17,726 bases of DNA from Wohlfahrtiimonas larvae_A (GCA_040394195.1 JBEBSR010000053.1:1-17726), one strand, 5' to 3'; positions 9,190 through 16,881 are shown, counted from the first letter of the stretch. Numbers and translations are program-made. The notes: a model not told the origin generated them from the sequence alone.

Positions 9190-9424
9190 GTCATATCCCA
9201 TATTTTGTAGTTTAGTGACGGCACAATTAAGGGGGGCTTTGATAATAATTTAATATTTAAATATTTAAATATGTAAATCAATGTTAATTAGTTATAATAT
9301 TTGAATATAGTGTATTACAAAGTCAGATATAAAATAGTAAAGATAATAACTGAATTATTACGGATATGTTCTATACTTTTTTATCATCGATGTGAAAACT
9401 GTATAAGTATTGATCTAGCTCTGC

Positions 9425-9475
9425 ATTGATTAAAAAATACTAATTAACTTGCCAGTATTAGTTGTTTTAATCAAT
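9425..9475. repeat. Imperfect inverted repeat upstream of hfq
   Basis: An outer arm ATTGATTAAAA (9425-9435) pairs with TTTTAATCAAT (9465-9475). An inner arm AATACT (9436-9441) pairs with AGTATT (9454-9459). Together they give 17 base pairs with a 12-base loop and a 5-base bulge on the right side (9460-9464). It has no GC-rich stem and no T run, so it is not an ordinary terminator. It overlaps the -35 region of the sigma-32-like promoter, so an operator role is possible. Confidence 0.5.
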
Positions 9476-9489
9476 AAAGTGCCCCATAT
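9461..9489 (+). promoter_or_regulatory. Candidate heat-shock (sigma-32) promoter of hfq
   Basis: CCCCATAT at 9482-9489 matches the sigma-32 -10 consensus CCCCATNT at every fixed position. It stands out as a GC island in AT-rich DNA. Fourteen bases upstream is GTTGTTT (9461-9467), which keeps the central TTG of the sigma-32 -35 element CTTGAAA but not its 3' part. A start near 9496 would give a leader of about 100 bases. In E. coli, hfq is also partly transcribed from a sigma-32 promoter. Confidence 0.45.
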
Positions 9490-9596
9490 CATTTAAAGTA
9501 TGTTTATAAGTGATTGGTATGCAGATACAGTCGAAAAATAAAAGATGTAACAATTTTCTCAACAAAATTAATTAATTATTAGTGAAGGATATAACA

Positions 9597-9863
9597 ATGG
9601 CAAAATCACAATCTCTACAGGACCCATTCTTGAATGTGCTCCGTAAGGAAAAAATTCCCGTATCAATCTATTTGATTAACGGTATCAAATTACAAGGACA
9701 AGTTGAGTCTTTTGATCAGTTCGTAGTTTTATTGCGTTCAAACGTTAGCCAAATGATCTACAAGCATGCGATTTCTACAATCGTACCTGCACGTAGTATT
9801 CGTGTTAGCTTTGATGGCGAAGAAGCTGTATCTGAAGAATCAGAAGCTGAAATTACTATCTAA
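9597..9863 (+). CDS. hfq: RNA chaperone Hfq
   Basis: Hfq is the hexameric Sm-like protein that pairs small RNAs with mRNAs. The 88-residue protein keeps the family residues: Q8 and D9 and the proximal-face F42, K56 and H57 (YKHAISTIVP, the Sm2 motif), distal-face K31, and a basic rim R16-K17-E18-K19. The core ends near residue 70 and is followed by a short acidic tail rich in glutamate. In E. coli an acidic tail tip displaces RNA from the core, so a similar role is plausible. I chose the ATG at 9597 because AAGGA (9585-9589) sits at good spacing and MAKSQSLQDP is the canonical start; the in-frame GTG at 9582 lies upstream of that ribosome site. It is first of a + strand cluster with hflX 48 bases downstream. 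Confidence 0.98.
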   Translation: MAKSQSLQDPFLNVLRKEKIPVSIYLINGIKLQGQVESFDQFVVLLRSNVSQMIYKHAISTIVPARSIRVSFDGEEAVSEESEAEITI

Positions 9864-9911
9864 TTAGAATTTCATGGTAGAATTGAACTTTTGTGCGAAT
9901 CATAATTTAGA

Positions 9912-11201
9912 ATGTTCGAAAACGAAAGCCAATCTAATCAAGGAGACCAAGCAATCTTGGTCTCTTTACAATCTCAAAATTCTCACTCAGAAGAAATCAG
10001 TGAGTTTCAAGAGCTAGTTAAAGCTGCTGATGTCAGTGAATTGACTTTAATTAAAGGCAAATTACTCTCAGCAAATCAAAGATATTTCTTAGGTACTGGT
10101 AAAGTCGAAGAAGTCCGTGAAGCAGTTGTTGCCTTAGGCGCGAATGTTGTCATTGTGAATCATGAGCTTTCACCCAGTCAAAATCGAAATTTAGAAAAAT
10201 ATTTAAATGTTCGTGTGTTAGATCGTACAGCACTTATATTAGATATATTTGCACAAAGAGCAGAGAGCTTTGAAGGTAAGCTTCAAGTTGAGTTGGCGCA
10301 GCTCACCCATATCTCTTCCCGATTAGTGCGAATGTGGACACACTTAGATAGTTTACGTGGTGGTAGCGTAGGATTACGTGGCCCAGGTGAATCTCAGTTA
10401 GAGATGGACAAACGTATGATTGGTCTAAGAATCAAACAGCTTAAAAAGAAATTAGAAAAGGTTCAGCAAGTTCGTCATCAAGGTCAAGCCTTGCGTGATC
10501 GTTTAGGCGTGCCTGTAATTGCATTAGTAGGCTATACGAATGCAGGTAAATCTAGTTTATTTAACCGTTTAACAGATGCTGAAACATACGTAGAAGATAA
10601 GCTATTTGCAACGTTGGATCCAAAACATCGTACATTGTTTTTAGATAATATTGGTGATGTTGTCATCGTCGATACAGTTGGCTTTATCTCTAAATTACCA
10701 CATGAATTAGTGACAGCTTTTCATTCAACACTACAAAGTGCAGTGGATGCTGACTTATTATTAGAAGTTGTGGATGCATCTGATCCTGAGCGTGAGTACA
10801 AAACTGAACAAGTGGCTCAAGTTTTAGAAGAAATTGGTGCAGATAAAGTGCCAAAAATTCAAGTGAACAATAAAATAGATTGTTTGGATGATGTTGTGCC
10901 GCATGTTACTTATAGTGATGAAAGTTTGCCGCAATCTGTTTGGGTTTCTGCTGAAAAAGATTTAGGAATTCAGTCTTTAAAAGATGCTATTGCAGTTTAT
11001 TTTAAAGATAAACACATTTCAAAAAATATTATTTTACCACCTTCAAAAGGTAGATTACGTGCTAAGCTATTCGAGTTAAATGCGGTAAAAAATGAGTCTA
11101 TTAATGAAAATGGTGAATTTGTTATAGAGTTATTGATGCAAAGATCAGATTGGGATCGCTTAGTGAAGTTAGATGCGGATGCCCAAAAATACCTCAATTA
11201 G
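9912..11201 (+). CDS. hflX: Ribosome-dissociating GTPase HflX
   Basis: HflX is a GTPase that binds 70S ribosomes and splits them, notably during heat stress. At 429 residues it has normal length. The N-terminal HflX domain includes the signature GLRGPGESQLEMDKR (154-168), followed by a helical linker. The G domain has G1 GYTNAGKS (207-214), a G2 threonine around 234, G3 DTVGF (254-258), G4 NKID (320-323) and G5-like VSAEKD. A short C-terminal domain follows. An in-frame stop at 9903 makes the ATG at 9912 the first possible start. It has no clear Shine-Dalgarno sequence, so efficient translation may depend on hfq upstream. Despite the historical name it is not part of the HflKC protease-modulating complex. 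Confidence 0.97.
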   Translation: MFENESQSNQGDQAILVSLQSQNSHSEEISEFQELVKAADVSELTLIKGKLLSANQRYFLGTGKVEEVREAVVALGANVVIVNHELSPSQNRNLEKYLNVRVLDRTALILDIFAQRAESFEGKLQVELAQLTHISSRLVRMWTHLDSLRGGSVGLRGPGESQLEMDKRMIGLRIKQLKKKLEKVQQVRHQGQALRDRLGVPVIALVGYTNAGKSSLFNRLTDAETYVEDKLFATLDPKHRTLFLDNIGDVVIVDTVGFISKLPHELVTAFHSTLQSAVDADLLLEVVDASDPEREYKTEQVAQVLEEIGADKVPKIQVNNKIDCLDDVVPHVTYSDESLPQSVWVSAEKDLGIQSLKDAIAVYFKDKHISKNIILPPSKGRLRAKLFELNAVKNESINENGEFVIELLMQRSDWDRLVKLDADAQKYLN

Positions 11202-11230
11202 AGATTTTAGATGCAATTTATGGCAAATGT

Positions 11231-11246
11231 TGGTAATTTATTACCA
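11231..11246. repeat. Short perfect palindrome in the hflX-hflK gap
   Basis: TGGTAAT (11231-11237), two T residues, then ATTACCA (11240-11246). It lies in the 84 bases between hflX and the preferred hflK start. It could be an operator or a small RNA hairpin, or chance in AT-rich DNA. Confidence 0.35.
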
Positions 11247-11285
11247 CTTTTGTCTAAAACATTCTTGAATTTATTTAAGGGAAAA

Positions 11286-12575
11286 ATGAAAGATAGTACT
11301 TTAGAAATGGCTTGGAACGAGCCAAAAGATCGTAATAATTCAGGTGGTCAAGAGCCATCTCGTGATCAAGAGCAAAAACCAAAACAGGAAGATATGCCTG
11401 ATTTGGATGTTTTGTTGAAAGATCTCAAAAATAAAGTGTTGGGAAAATCATCTCAAAACAATGGTAATGGCAACCATAACAATGGTGGCAATAATAATCG
11501 TACACCCAATAAAGCATTCAATGGCGGCATCAGCGGTAAGCTCGTTGGTTTAGGTGTTGTTGGTGCTTTTGTGTTGTGGATGTTAAGTGGCATTTATATT
11601 GTAGATACTGGTAATAATGCAGTTGTATTGTTCTTAGGTAAAGAGCAAGCAGTGACTGGCCCTGGTATGCATTGGCGTTTTCCGTCACCTGTGGGCGAAC
11701 ATCGTATCATCAACGTAGAAAATCGTTTTTCTGCAACAATTGGTGGTCGTAATGAAACAATGATGTTAACCAAAGATGAAGCAATTGTAGATGTGCGTGT
11801 TGAAGTTCAATATGAAATTAATCGTGCGGACCCAGCGAGCTATTGGTTTGCATCAACTAACCCTGATGAAGTTTTGCGTGATGTTGTAGAAAGTGCATTG
11901 CGTGAACGTGTTGGCCAAACAAGTTTGGATGCAATTTTAACATCTGGTCGTGCACAATTAGTAGCCGAAGTTAAAATATTGGCACAAGAAGTGCTGAATC
12001 AATACAACATTGGTTTGAATATCACGAATGTAAACTTGGTGGATGCACAAGCGCCAAAACCTGTTCAAGCAGCATTTACAGATGCAATCAAAGCACGTGA
12101 AGATGAACAGCGTATGATTAACCAAGCGGAAACATATGTAACAGATGTATTGGGCCGATTAAATGGTGAAGTAGAGCGTGAATTGGCAAGAGCAGAAGGT
12201 TATAAGCAAAGTGTGATTGCAAAAGCAGAAGGTGAGGCGGATCGCTTTACTTTATTGAATCAAGCATATGCGCAAGCGCCTTCCATTACTCGCCAAAGAT
12301 TATATTTGGATACAATGGAAACAATCTTTAAAGATACAAATAAAGTCTTGATGAATACAAACAGTAATAATTTGATGGTATTACCATTGGATCAACTATT
12401 GAAAGGTAAATCTCAAGCGGATTCGGCAAAAGCTTCAGAATCAAGTACTGGCGCATCTTCGCAAAAATTACCTGCGATTGGTAGTCTAGTAACACCTTCA
12501 ACAAGCCAAAATAGTCTATCTCAACAAGAAACTACTCAAGAACGTGCTATTCGTAGCCGTCGCGATGGTCGTTAA
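11286..12575 (+). CDS. hflK: FtsH protease modulator subunit HflK
   Basis: HflK is an inner-membrane SPFH (band 7) protein. With HflC it forms a large periplasm-facing cage around FtsH and modulates FtsH proteolysis. I start it at the ATG at 11286, preceded by AAGGG at five-base spacing. This gives 429 residues and puts the canonical MAWNEP at residue 8. An in-frame ATG at 11211 would add 25 residues but has a poor ribosome site. The N-terminal cytoplasmic part holds an Asn/Gly-rich low-complexity stretch (about 56-82). One membrane helix (86-106) is followed by the SPFH domain, including PGMHWRFPSP. A coiled, Ala/Glu-rich segment with AKAEGEADRF comes next, then a Ser/Gln-rich tail. hflC follows after 20 bases. 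Confidence 0.95.
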   Translation: MKDSTLEMAWNEPKDRNNSGGQEPSRDQEQKPKQEDMPDLDVLLKDLKNKVLGKSSQNNGNGNHNNGGNNNRTPNKAFNGGISGKLVGLGVVGAFVLWMLSGIYIVDTGNNAVVLFLGKEQAVTGPGMHWRFPSPVGEHRIINVENRFSATIGGRNETMMLTKDEAIVDVRVEVQYEINRADPASYWFASTNPDEVLRDVVESALRERVGQTSLDAILTSGRAQLVAEVKILAQEVLNQYNIGLNITNVNLVDAQAPKPVQAAFTDAIKAREDEQRMINQAETYVTDVLGRLNGEVERELARAEGYKQSVIAKAEGEADRFTLLNQAYAQAPSITRQRLYLDTMETIFKDTNKVLMNTNSNNLMVLPLDQLLKGKSQADSAKASESSTGASSQKLPAIGSLVTPSTSQNSLSQQETTQERAIRSRRDGR

Positions 12576-12595
12576 TTTAGGAAGTAGGACAAAGC

Positions 12596-13480
12596 ATGAA
12601 TCAGAAATTTACACCAATCGTTATTTTATTTGCTGTTATAGGGTTTTTATTAGCTAATTCAATCTATGTTGTTAAACAGTGGGAAACTGCGATTCGCTTG
12701 CAGTTTGGTGTTGTTCAAGAGAATAACATTGGCCCAGGTTTACACTTTAAAGTTCCATTCATTAACACAGTTAGAAAATATGATCGTCGTTTACAAACGT
12801 TGGAGACAGATCCAGAGCCTTTCTTGACACTAGAAAAGAAGAACTTGATCGTAGACACATTTGTGCAATGGCGTGTGGCTGATCCAAAAGTATTTTATGA
12901 ACGCGTTCAAGGTAATGCGATGCGTTTAAATAGCTTATTGAAGCCAGTTGTACAAGATAACTACCGTGCAGAATTTGCGAACCGTAATCTTCAAGAAGTT
13001 GTTGCAGGTTTTGATGGCACAACAAATAAAACTGTTCGTTCTGTGATTCAAGATGATATTTTAAATAATATTCGTGAAACAGGTAGACAATACGGAGTTG
13101 ACATTGTGGATATGCGCATCAAAGGCGTTGAATTACCAGATGATGTTAAACAAAGCGTATACGATCGTATGAATACAGAACGTGAACGTGCCGCTAAAGA
13201 GTTCCGTGCACGTGGTGAAGCAACTTATATTGAGAAAGTTGCAAATGCAGATAAAGAACGTGAGATCAGATTAGCAGATGCTTATAAGCGTTCTGAAATC
13301 TTACGTGGTGAAGGCGATGCTGAGGCAACAAATATTTATGCAAAAGCATTTTCTGCAAATCCAGAGTTTTATGAATTTAATCGTAGTTTAGAGGTCTATC
13401 AGAAAGGTATTAAGAAAGATGGAGACATCTTAATTTTGGATACAGATTCTGAGTTCTTTCAGTATTTTCAGCCAAAGTAA
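12596..13480 (+). CDS. hflC: FtsH protease modulator subunit HflC
   Basis: HflC is the partner of HflK in the FtsH-modulating membrane complex. The 294-residue protein begins with a membrane helix (about 7-26). The SPFH domain follows, with QWETAIRLQFG (28-38) and GPGLHFKVPFI (46-56), then the charged coiled stretch NADKEREIRLADAYKRSE and a GEGDAEA motif. The length and layout are typical. A GGA-containing ribosome site precedes the ATG, and the 20-base gap from hflK fits cotranscription. Downstream are 75 bases with a T10 tract and then purA. The yjeT gene found between hflC and purA in enterobacteria is missing. Confidence 0.96.
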   Translation: MNQKFTPIVILFAVIGFLLANSIYVVKQWETAIRLQFGVVQENNIGPGLHFKVPFINTVRKYDRRLQTLETDPEPFLTLEKKNLIVDTFVQWRVADPKVFYERVQGNAMRLNSLLKPVVQDNYRAEFANRNLQEVVAGFDGTTNKTVRSVIQDDILNNIRETGRQYGVDIVDMRIKGVELPDDVKQSVYDRMNTERERAAKEFRARGEATYIEKVANADKEREIRLADAYKRSEILRGEGDAEATNIYAKAFSANPEFYEFNRSLEVYQKGIKKDGDILILDTDSEFFQYFQPK

Positions 13481-13514
13481 GTAAGAGTGCGAAAATATCA
13501 TTGAATTGAATTTC

Positions 13515-13524
13515 TTTTTTTTTT
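13515..13524 (+). repeat. T10 homopolymer between hflC and purA
   Basis: Ten T residues flanked by TTGAAT (13501-13506) and its complement ATTCAA (13525-13530). It lies 32 bases before the purA ATG. It could be a weak terminator for the hfl genes, part of the purA promoter, or a slippage-prone spacer. The stem is AT-only, so I do not call a terminator. Confidence 0.6.
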
Positions 13525-13555
13525 ATTCAAAATTTGAAATCGGGGAATAGAACAA

Positions 13556-14848
13556 ATGGGTAAGAATGTCATTGTCGTTGGCACTCAATGGGGTGATGAA
13601 GGTAAAGGTAAAATTGTTGACCTTCTCACAGAAAAAGCTACAGCAGTTGCTCGCTTCCAAGGTGGTCACAATGCTGGTCACACATTGGTGATTGACGGTA
13701 AGAAAACAGTTTTACGTTTGATTCCATCAGGTATTTTGCGTTCTCACATTACTTGCTATATTGGCAACGGCGTTGTGTTATCTCCAGTTGCTTTATTGAG
13801 CGAAATGGATGAGTTGTTGTCAAAAGGTGTTGATGTTGATAAGCGTTTGAAAATTTCAGAAGCTTGTCCATTAGTCATGCCTTATCACATTGCAATTGAC
13901 TTGGCGCGTGAAGAAAAATTAGGCGTTAATAAAATTGGTACAACAGGCCGTGGTATTGGCCCGACTTATGAAGATAAAGTTGCGCGTCGTGCGATTCGTG
14001 TTGCTGACCTTTTCTATCCAGAGCGTTTCAAAGAGAAATTAACTTTGGTGATGGATTACCATAACTTTGTATTGAAAAACTACTTTGGTAAAGAGCCTTT
14101 GTCCGTTGAAGCTGTATACAATGAAATTATGGCATTGGCACCACGTATTTTGCCAATGGTAACAGATGTATCAGAAGAATTGAATGCACTTCGCAAAGAA
14201 GGCAAAAGTGTAATGTATGAAGGTGCTCAAGGTACTTTCTTAGATATCGATCATGGTACATATCCATTTGTAACATCAAGTAATACATCAGCAGGCGGTG
14301 CGGCAGTTGGCACAGGCGTTGGCCCATTGTATTTTGATTATGTAATGGGTATTGTAAAAGCTTACACAACTCGCGTAGGTTCTGGTCCATTCCCAACAGA
14401 ATTATTGGATGACGTGGGTTATGGTTTGGCAGAACGTGGTCATGAATTTGGTTCAGTAACTGGCCGTGCACGTCGTTGTGGTTGGTTTGATGCACCTGTA
14501 TTGCGCCGCTCTGTAGAAGTGAACAGTATTTCTGGTTTGTGCTTAACAAAATTAGACGTTTTGGATGGCATGGAAGAAATTAAAATTTGTATCGGTTATG
14601 AATTAGATGGTAAACAAATTGATTATCCACCATACGGTGCGGATCGCTTTGCAGCTTGCCAACCAATTTATGAATCTCATGCAGGTTGGACAGAGAGCAC
14701 AGTTGGCGTTGCTTCATTTGAAGAATTACCAACAAATGCACAGAAATACATCAAGCGCATTGAACAATTGATTGGTGCACCAGTAGATGTAATTTCAACA
14801 GGTCCAGATCGTTCTGAGACAATCGTATTGAAAGACCCATTTGCATAA
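13556..14848 (+). CDS. purA: Adenylosuccinate synthetase
   Basis: PurA joins aspartate to IMP using GTP to make adenylosuccinate, the first committed step to AMP. The 430-residue length is typical. It has the N-terminal nucleotide loop GTQWGDEGKGK (9-19) with catalytic D14, and GGHNAGHT (36-43) with catalytic H42. IMP- and GTP-contact segments include GTTGRGIGP (128-136) and EGAQGTFLDIDHG (from about 222). The C-terminal STGPDRSETI contacts the guanine base in this family. A GGGGA ribosome site lies about nine bases before the ATG. It follows hflC by 75 bases, the conserved gammaproteobacterial order, and is closed by its own terminator. Confidence 0.98.
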   Translation: MGKNVIVVGTQWGDEGKGKIVDLLTEKATAVARFQGGHNAGHTLVIDGKKTVLRLIPSGILRSHITCYIGNGVVLSPVALLSEMDELLSKGVDVDKRLKISEACPLVMPYHIAIDLAREEKLGVNKIGTTGRGIGPTYEDKVARRAIRVADLFYPERFKEKLTLVMDYHNFVLKNYFGKEPLSVEAVYNEIMALAPRILPMVTDVSEELNALRKEGKSVMYEGAQGTFLDIDHGTYPFVTSSNTSAGGAAVGTGVGPLYFDYVMGIVKAYTTRVGSGPFPTELLDDVGYGLAERGHEFGSVTGRARRCGWFDAPVLRRSVEVNSISGLCLTKLDVLDGMEEIKICIGYELDGKQIDYPPYGADRFAACQPIYESHAGWTESTVGVASFEELPTNAQKYIKRIEQLIGAPVDVISTGPDRSETIVLKDPFA

Positions 14849-14870
14849 TGGTTTAAATTAATCAAAATTG

Positions 14871-14898
14871 AAAAGGGTTATGTAAATAGCCCTTTTTT
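14871..14898 (+). terminator. Rho-independent terminator after purA
   Basis: The stem is AAAAGGGTTA (14871-14880) with TAGCCCTTTT (14887-14896). It has ten pairs including one G-U, a six-base loop, and six T residues (14893-14898). It begins 22 bases after the purA stop and ends the hfq-purA cluster. Confidence 0.85.
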
Positions 14899-14910
14899 AT
14901 TTAGTAAAAA

Positions 14911-14916
14911 TATAAT
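14911..14916 (+). promoter_or_regulatory. Consensus -10 element just before manB
   Basis: TATAAT matches the sigma-70 -10 perfectly, but no good -35 lies 16-18 bases upstream, where the purA terminator sits. If used, the transcript would begin within a few bases of the first manB ATG. Confidence 0.3.
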
Positions 14917-14925
14917 GAGATTGAT

Positions 14926-16287
14926 ATGAGCGATATGAAATGCTTTAAAGCGTATGACATTAGAGGCATTGTACCTACAGAGCTGAATGAAAGTTTTGCC
15001 TATGATTTAGGTCGAGCTTATGCATCTGAGTTCAAGCCAAAAAATGTTGTTTTAGGGTATGATATTCGCGAATCGAGTTTGATGTTATATTTATCATTGA
15101 TGAATGGCCTATTGGATTCAGGTGTTGATGTTATCTTGTTAGGCTTATGTGGCACAGAAGAAGTGAGTTATCAAACCTCTGCATTAAAAACAGATGGTGG
15201 TATTATGGTGACAGCTAGCCATAATCCGATGGACTACAATGGCATGAAGTTATCCCTTAAAGATAGTGCACCATTAGGGCAAGATACAGGTTTGTGGCGA
15301 TTAAAAGATCGAATGATTCAACAGCAATTTTCTGCGTTGACATTTGATGGTAAAACTACCGAATACGATGATAAGTCTGATTATATTCAACATCTACTTA
15401 GTTATGTTGACCTTACTAAAATTAAGCCATTAAAAGTGGTTGCCAATACTGGTAATGGTTGTGCATCTTTGGCTTTAGAACAATTAATTTCGCATTTACC
15501 CATTGAATGGATCAAAATGAATTATGATCCAGATGGATCATTTCCGAATGGCATTCCTAATCCTTTATTGCCAGAAAACCGCTTAAGCACATCGCAAGCA
15601 GTGATTGAGCATCAGGCAGATTTCGGTTTAGCCTGGGATGGAGATAATGATCGCTGTTTTTTCTTTGATCATGAAGGTAATTTTATCGAAGGCTATTATT
15701 TGATGGGCTTGGTTGCTCAACAGATGTTGATGAAATATCCTCAGAGCAAAGTTGTGATGGATACGCGTTTGACTTGGAATACAGAAGCGATTGCATATCA
15801 GTATCAAGGCGAAGCGATTATGTCTAAAGGCGGGCACTCTTGCATTAAGCAAACAATGCGAGAAGTGGATGCTGTTTATGGTGCGGAAATGAGTGGGCAT
15901 CATTATTTTAAAGCTTTTGCTTATTGTGATTCAGGCATGATTCCTTGGTTGTTGATTGCCGAACTCCTATCCAATTCTGATCGATCTCTGAAATCATTAG
16001 TGGAAGAGAGTATTCAAGCCTTTCCATGCAGTGGTGAATTGAATTTTAAAGTTTCAGATACGGATGAAGTTCTACGTTATTTAGAAAATTATTTTGTGGA
16101 AGACCAGCCATTGAAACAAACATTGGATGGTTTGACACTAATTTTTCTTGAATGGCGCTTCAATGTGCGAGCTTCCAATACTGAACCATTACTGCGATTA
16201 AATATTGAAACGCGTGGCGATGTTGCTTTGTTACAAGAAAAGCAGACATTGTTAGAGCAGTTGATTCATTTATATGTGATTGAATAG
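14926..16287 (+). CDS. manB: Phosphomannomutase (CpsG/ManB type)
   Basis: This enzyme interconverts mannose-6-phosphate and mannose-1-phosphate, feeding GDP-mannose for surface polysaccharide. The 453-residue alpha-D-phosphohexomutase has YDIRG (10-14) and the phosphoserine loop TASHNP (96-101, catalytic S98). It also has the metal loop DGDNDR (238-243), the sugar-recognition GAEMSGHH, and the phosphate loop RASNTEP (415-421). GTEEVSY and FAYCDSGMIPWLL resemble enterobacterial CpsG more than AlgC, so phosphomannomutase is favoured; phosphoglucomutase activity cannot be excluded. The start may be the ATG at 14926 or the one at 14935, since neither has a strong ribosome site. No other GDP-mannose genes are visible here. 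It is tightly linked to the Smr gene two bases downstream. Confidence 0.9.
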   Translation: MSDMKCFKAYDIRGIVPTELNESFAYDLGRAYASEFKPKNVVLGYDIRESSLMLYLSLMNGLLDSGVDVILLGLCGTEEVSYQTSALKTDGGIMVTASHNPMDYNGMKLSLKDSAPLGQDTGLWRLKDRMIQQQFSALTFDGKTTEYDDKSDYIQHLLSYVDLTKIKPLKVVANTGNGCASLALEQLISHLPIEWIKMNYDPDGSFPNGIPNPLLPENRLSTSQAVIEHQADFGLAWDGDNDRCFFFDHEGNFIEGYYLMGLVAQQMLMKYPQSKVVMDTRLTWNTEAIAYQYQGEAIMSKGGHSCIKQTMREVDAVYGAEMSGHHYFKAFAYCDSGMIPWLLIAELLSNSDRSLKSLVEESIQAFPCSGELNFKVSDTDEVLRYLENYFVEDQPLKQTLDGLTLIFLEWRFNVRASNTEPLLRLNIETRGDVALLQEKQTLLEQLIHLYVIE

Positions 16288-16289
16288 TT

Positions 16290-16880
16290 ATGACAGATGA
16301 TTACCAAAAAACACTAAAATCACTGAAGAAAACGATGCGAAAACAGGAAGATCAAAAGAAAGCTTTGAAGCCTGTGAAAAAATTTGAGCCAAAAATTTTG
16401 GATTTTGCAGAGTTAATGAAAGATGTGAAGCGCATCGAAAGTGATACGGTGATTTTGCAACCTGATCGTCATCCGATTCGTGTGAAACCAATCATTGAAG
16501 AAATGGAATATCAATATTTCTATGTAGGTGAATCTTATTTGGAAGTTCCCAAAAGTCACTCTAAAAATGGGCAAGGCAATCGTGATATTCAAAAATTACT
16601 AGAATACAATTTTCCTATCGTTTCTAATTTAGATCTGCATGGTGTGAAATTAGAAGGTGTAGATGAGTTACTCACGGAATTTTGTTATTACGTACAATCC
16701 AAAGGTGTTTGTGGACGAATTATTCATGGTAGTGGTTTAGGATCTAAAAATTCAACACCAGTTTTGAAAAATAAAGTCCGTGCTTGGCTCGCTGAATATC
16801 CTGAAGTATTAGCATTCACAGAAGAGAAAAACAATGATGGCTCTGTGTTGATTCTGCTCAAAAGAAAAAGTTTTGTCTAA
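16290..16880 (+). CDS. Smr-domain protein (SmrA/SmrB-like putative endonuclease)
   Basis: A 196-residue cytoplasmic protein with a C-terminal Smr domain (about 110-193). It carries the hallmark DLHG (115-118) and HGSGLGS (146-152). The lysine-rich N-terminal extension (1-65) is predicted mostly charged and disordered or helical. Smr domains are nucleases. E. coli SmrB cuts mRNA at collided ribosomes, and its N-terminal extension targets the ribosome. The spacing after HGxG (GxGxxSK, then eight residues to VRAWL) looks to me more like SmrA/YdaL than SmrB, by memory only. It starts two bases after manB without a clear Shine-Dalgarno, suggesting translational coupling. One base separates its stop from the convergent iclR-type gene. 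Confidence 0.85.
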   Translation: MTDDYQKTLKSLKKTMRKQEDQKKALKPVKKFEPKILDFAELMKDVKRIESDTVILQPDRHPIRVKPIIEEMEYQYFYVGESYLEVPKSHSKNGQGNRDIQKLLEYNFPIVSNLDLHGVKLEGVDELLTEFCYYVQSKGVCGRIIHGSGLGSKNSTPVLKNKVRAWLAEYPEVLAFTEEKNNDGSVLILLKRKSFV

Positions 16881-16881
16881 C

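Larger units (their letters stand above)
8996..9596. other. Gene-free divergent region between radA and hfq
   Basis: About 600 very AT-rich bases with no credible reading frame or tRNA. Near radA lies the candidate radA promoter. In the middle are a weak + strand promoter match (9162-9189), a run of six G residues (9231-9236) and an AT-only stretch built on ATATTTAA units (about 9250-9271). Nearer hfq are a long inverted repeat (9425-9475), a sigma-32-like promoter (9461-9489) and an A-rich tract (9534-9545). I found no GC-rich hairpin followed by T residues, so a terminated small RNA gene is not supported, though it is not excluded. Confidence 0.7.

Noticed and set aside
9231..9236. Run of six G residues in the hfq upstream region, considered as part of a terminator or G-quadruplex
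   Set aside because: No matching C-rich arm and no further G runs nearby.
9293..9298. TATAAT as an hfq promoter -10
   Set aside because: No acceptable -35 at 16-18 bases upstream in this AT-only stretch; likely chance.
14127..14549. A 140-codon open frame opposite purA
   Set aside because: It lies wholly inside a well-conserved purA and its His/Leu-rich product is a typical antisense shadow.
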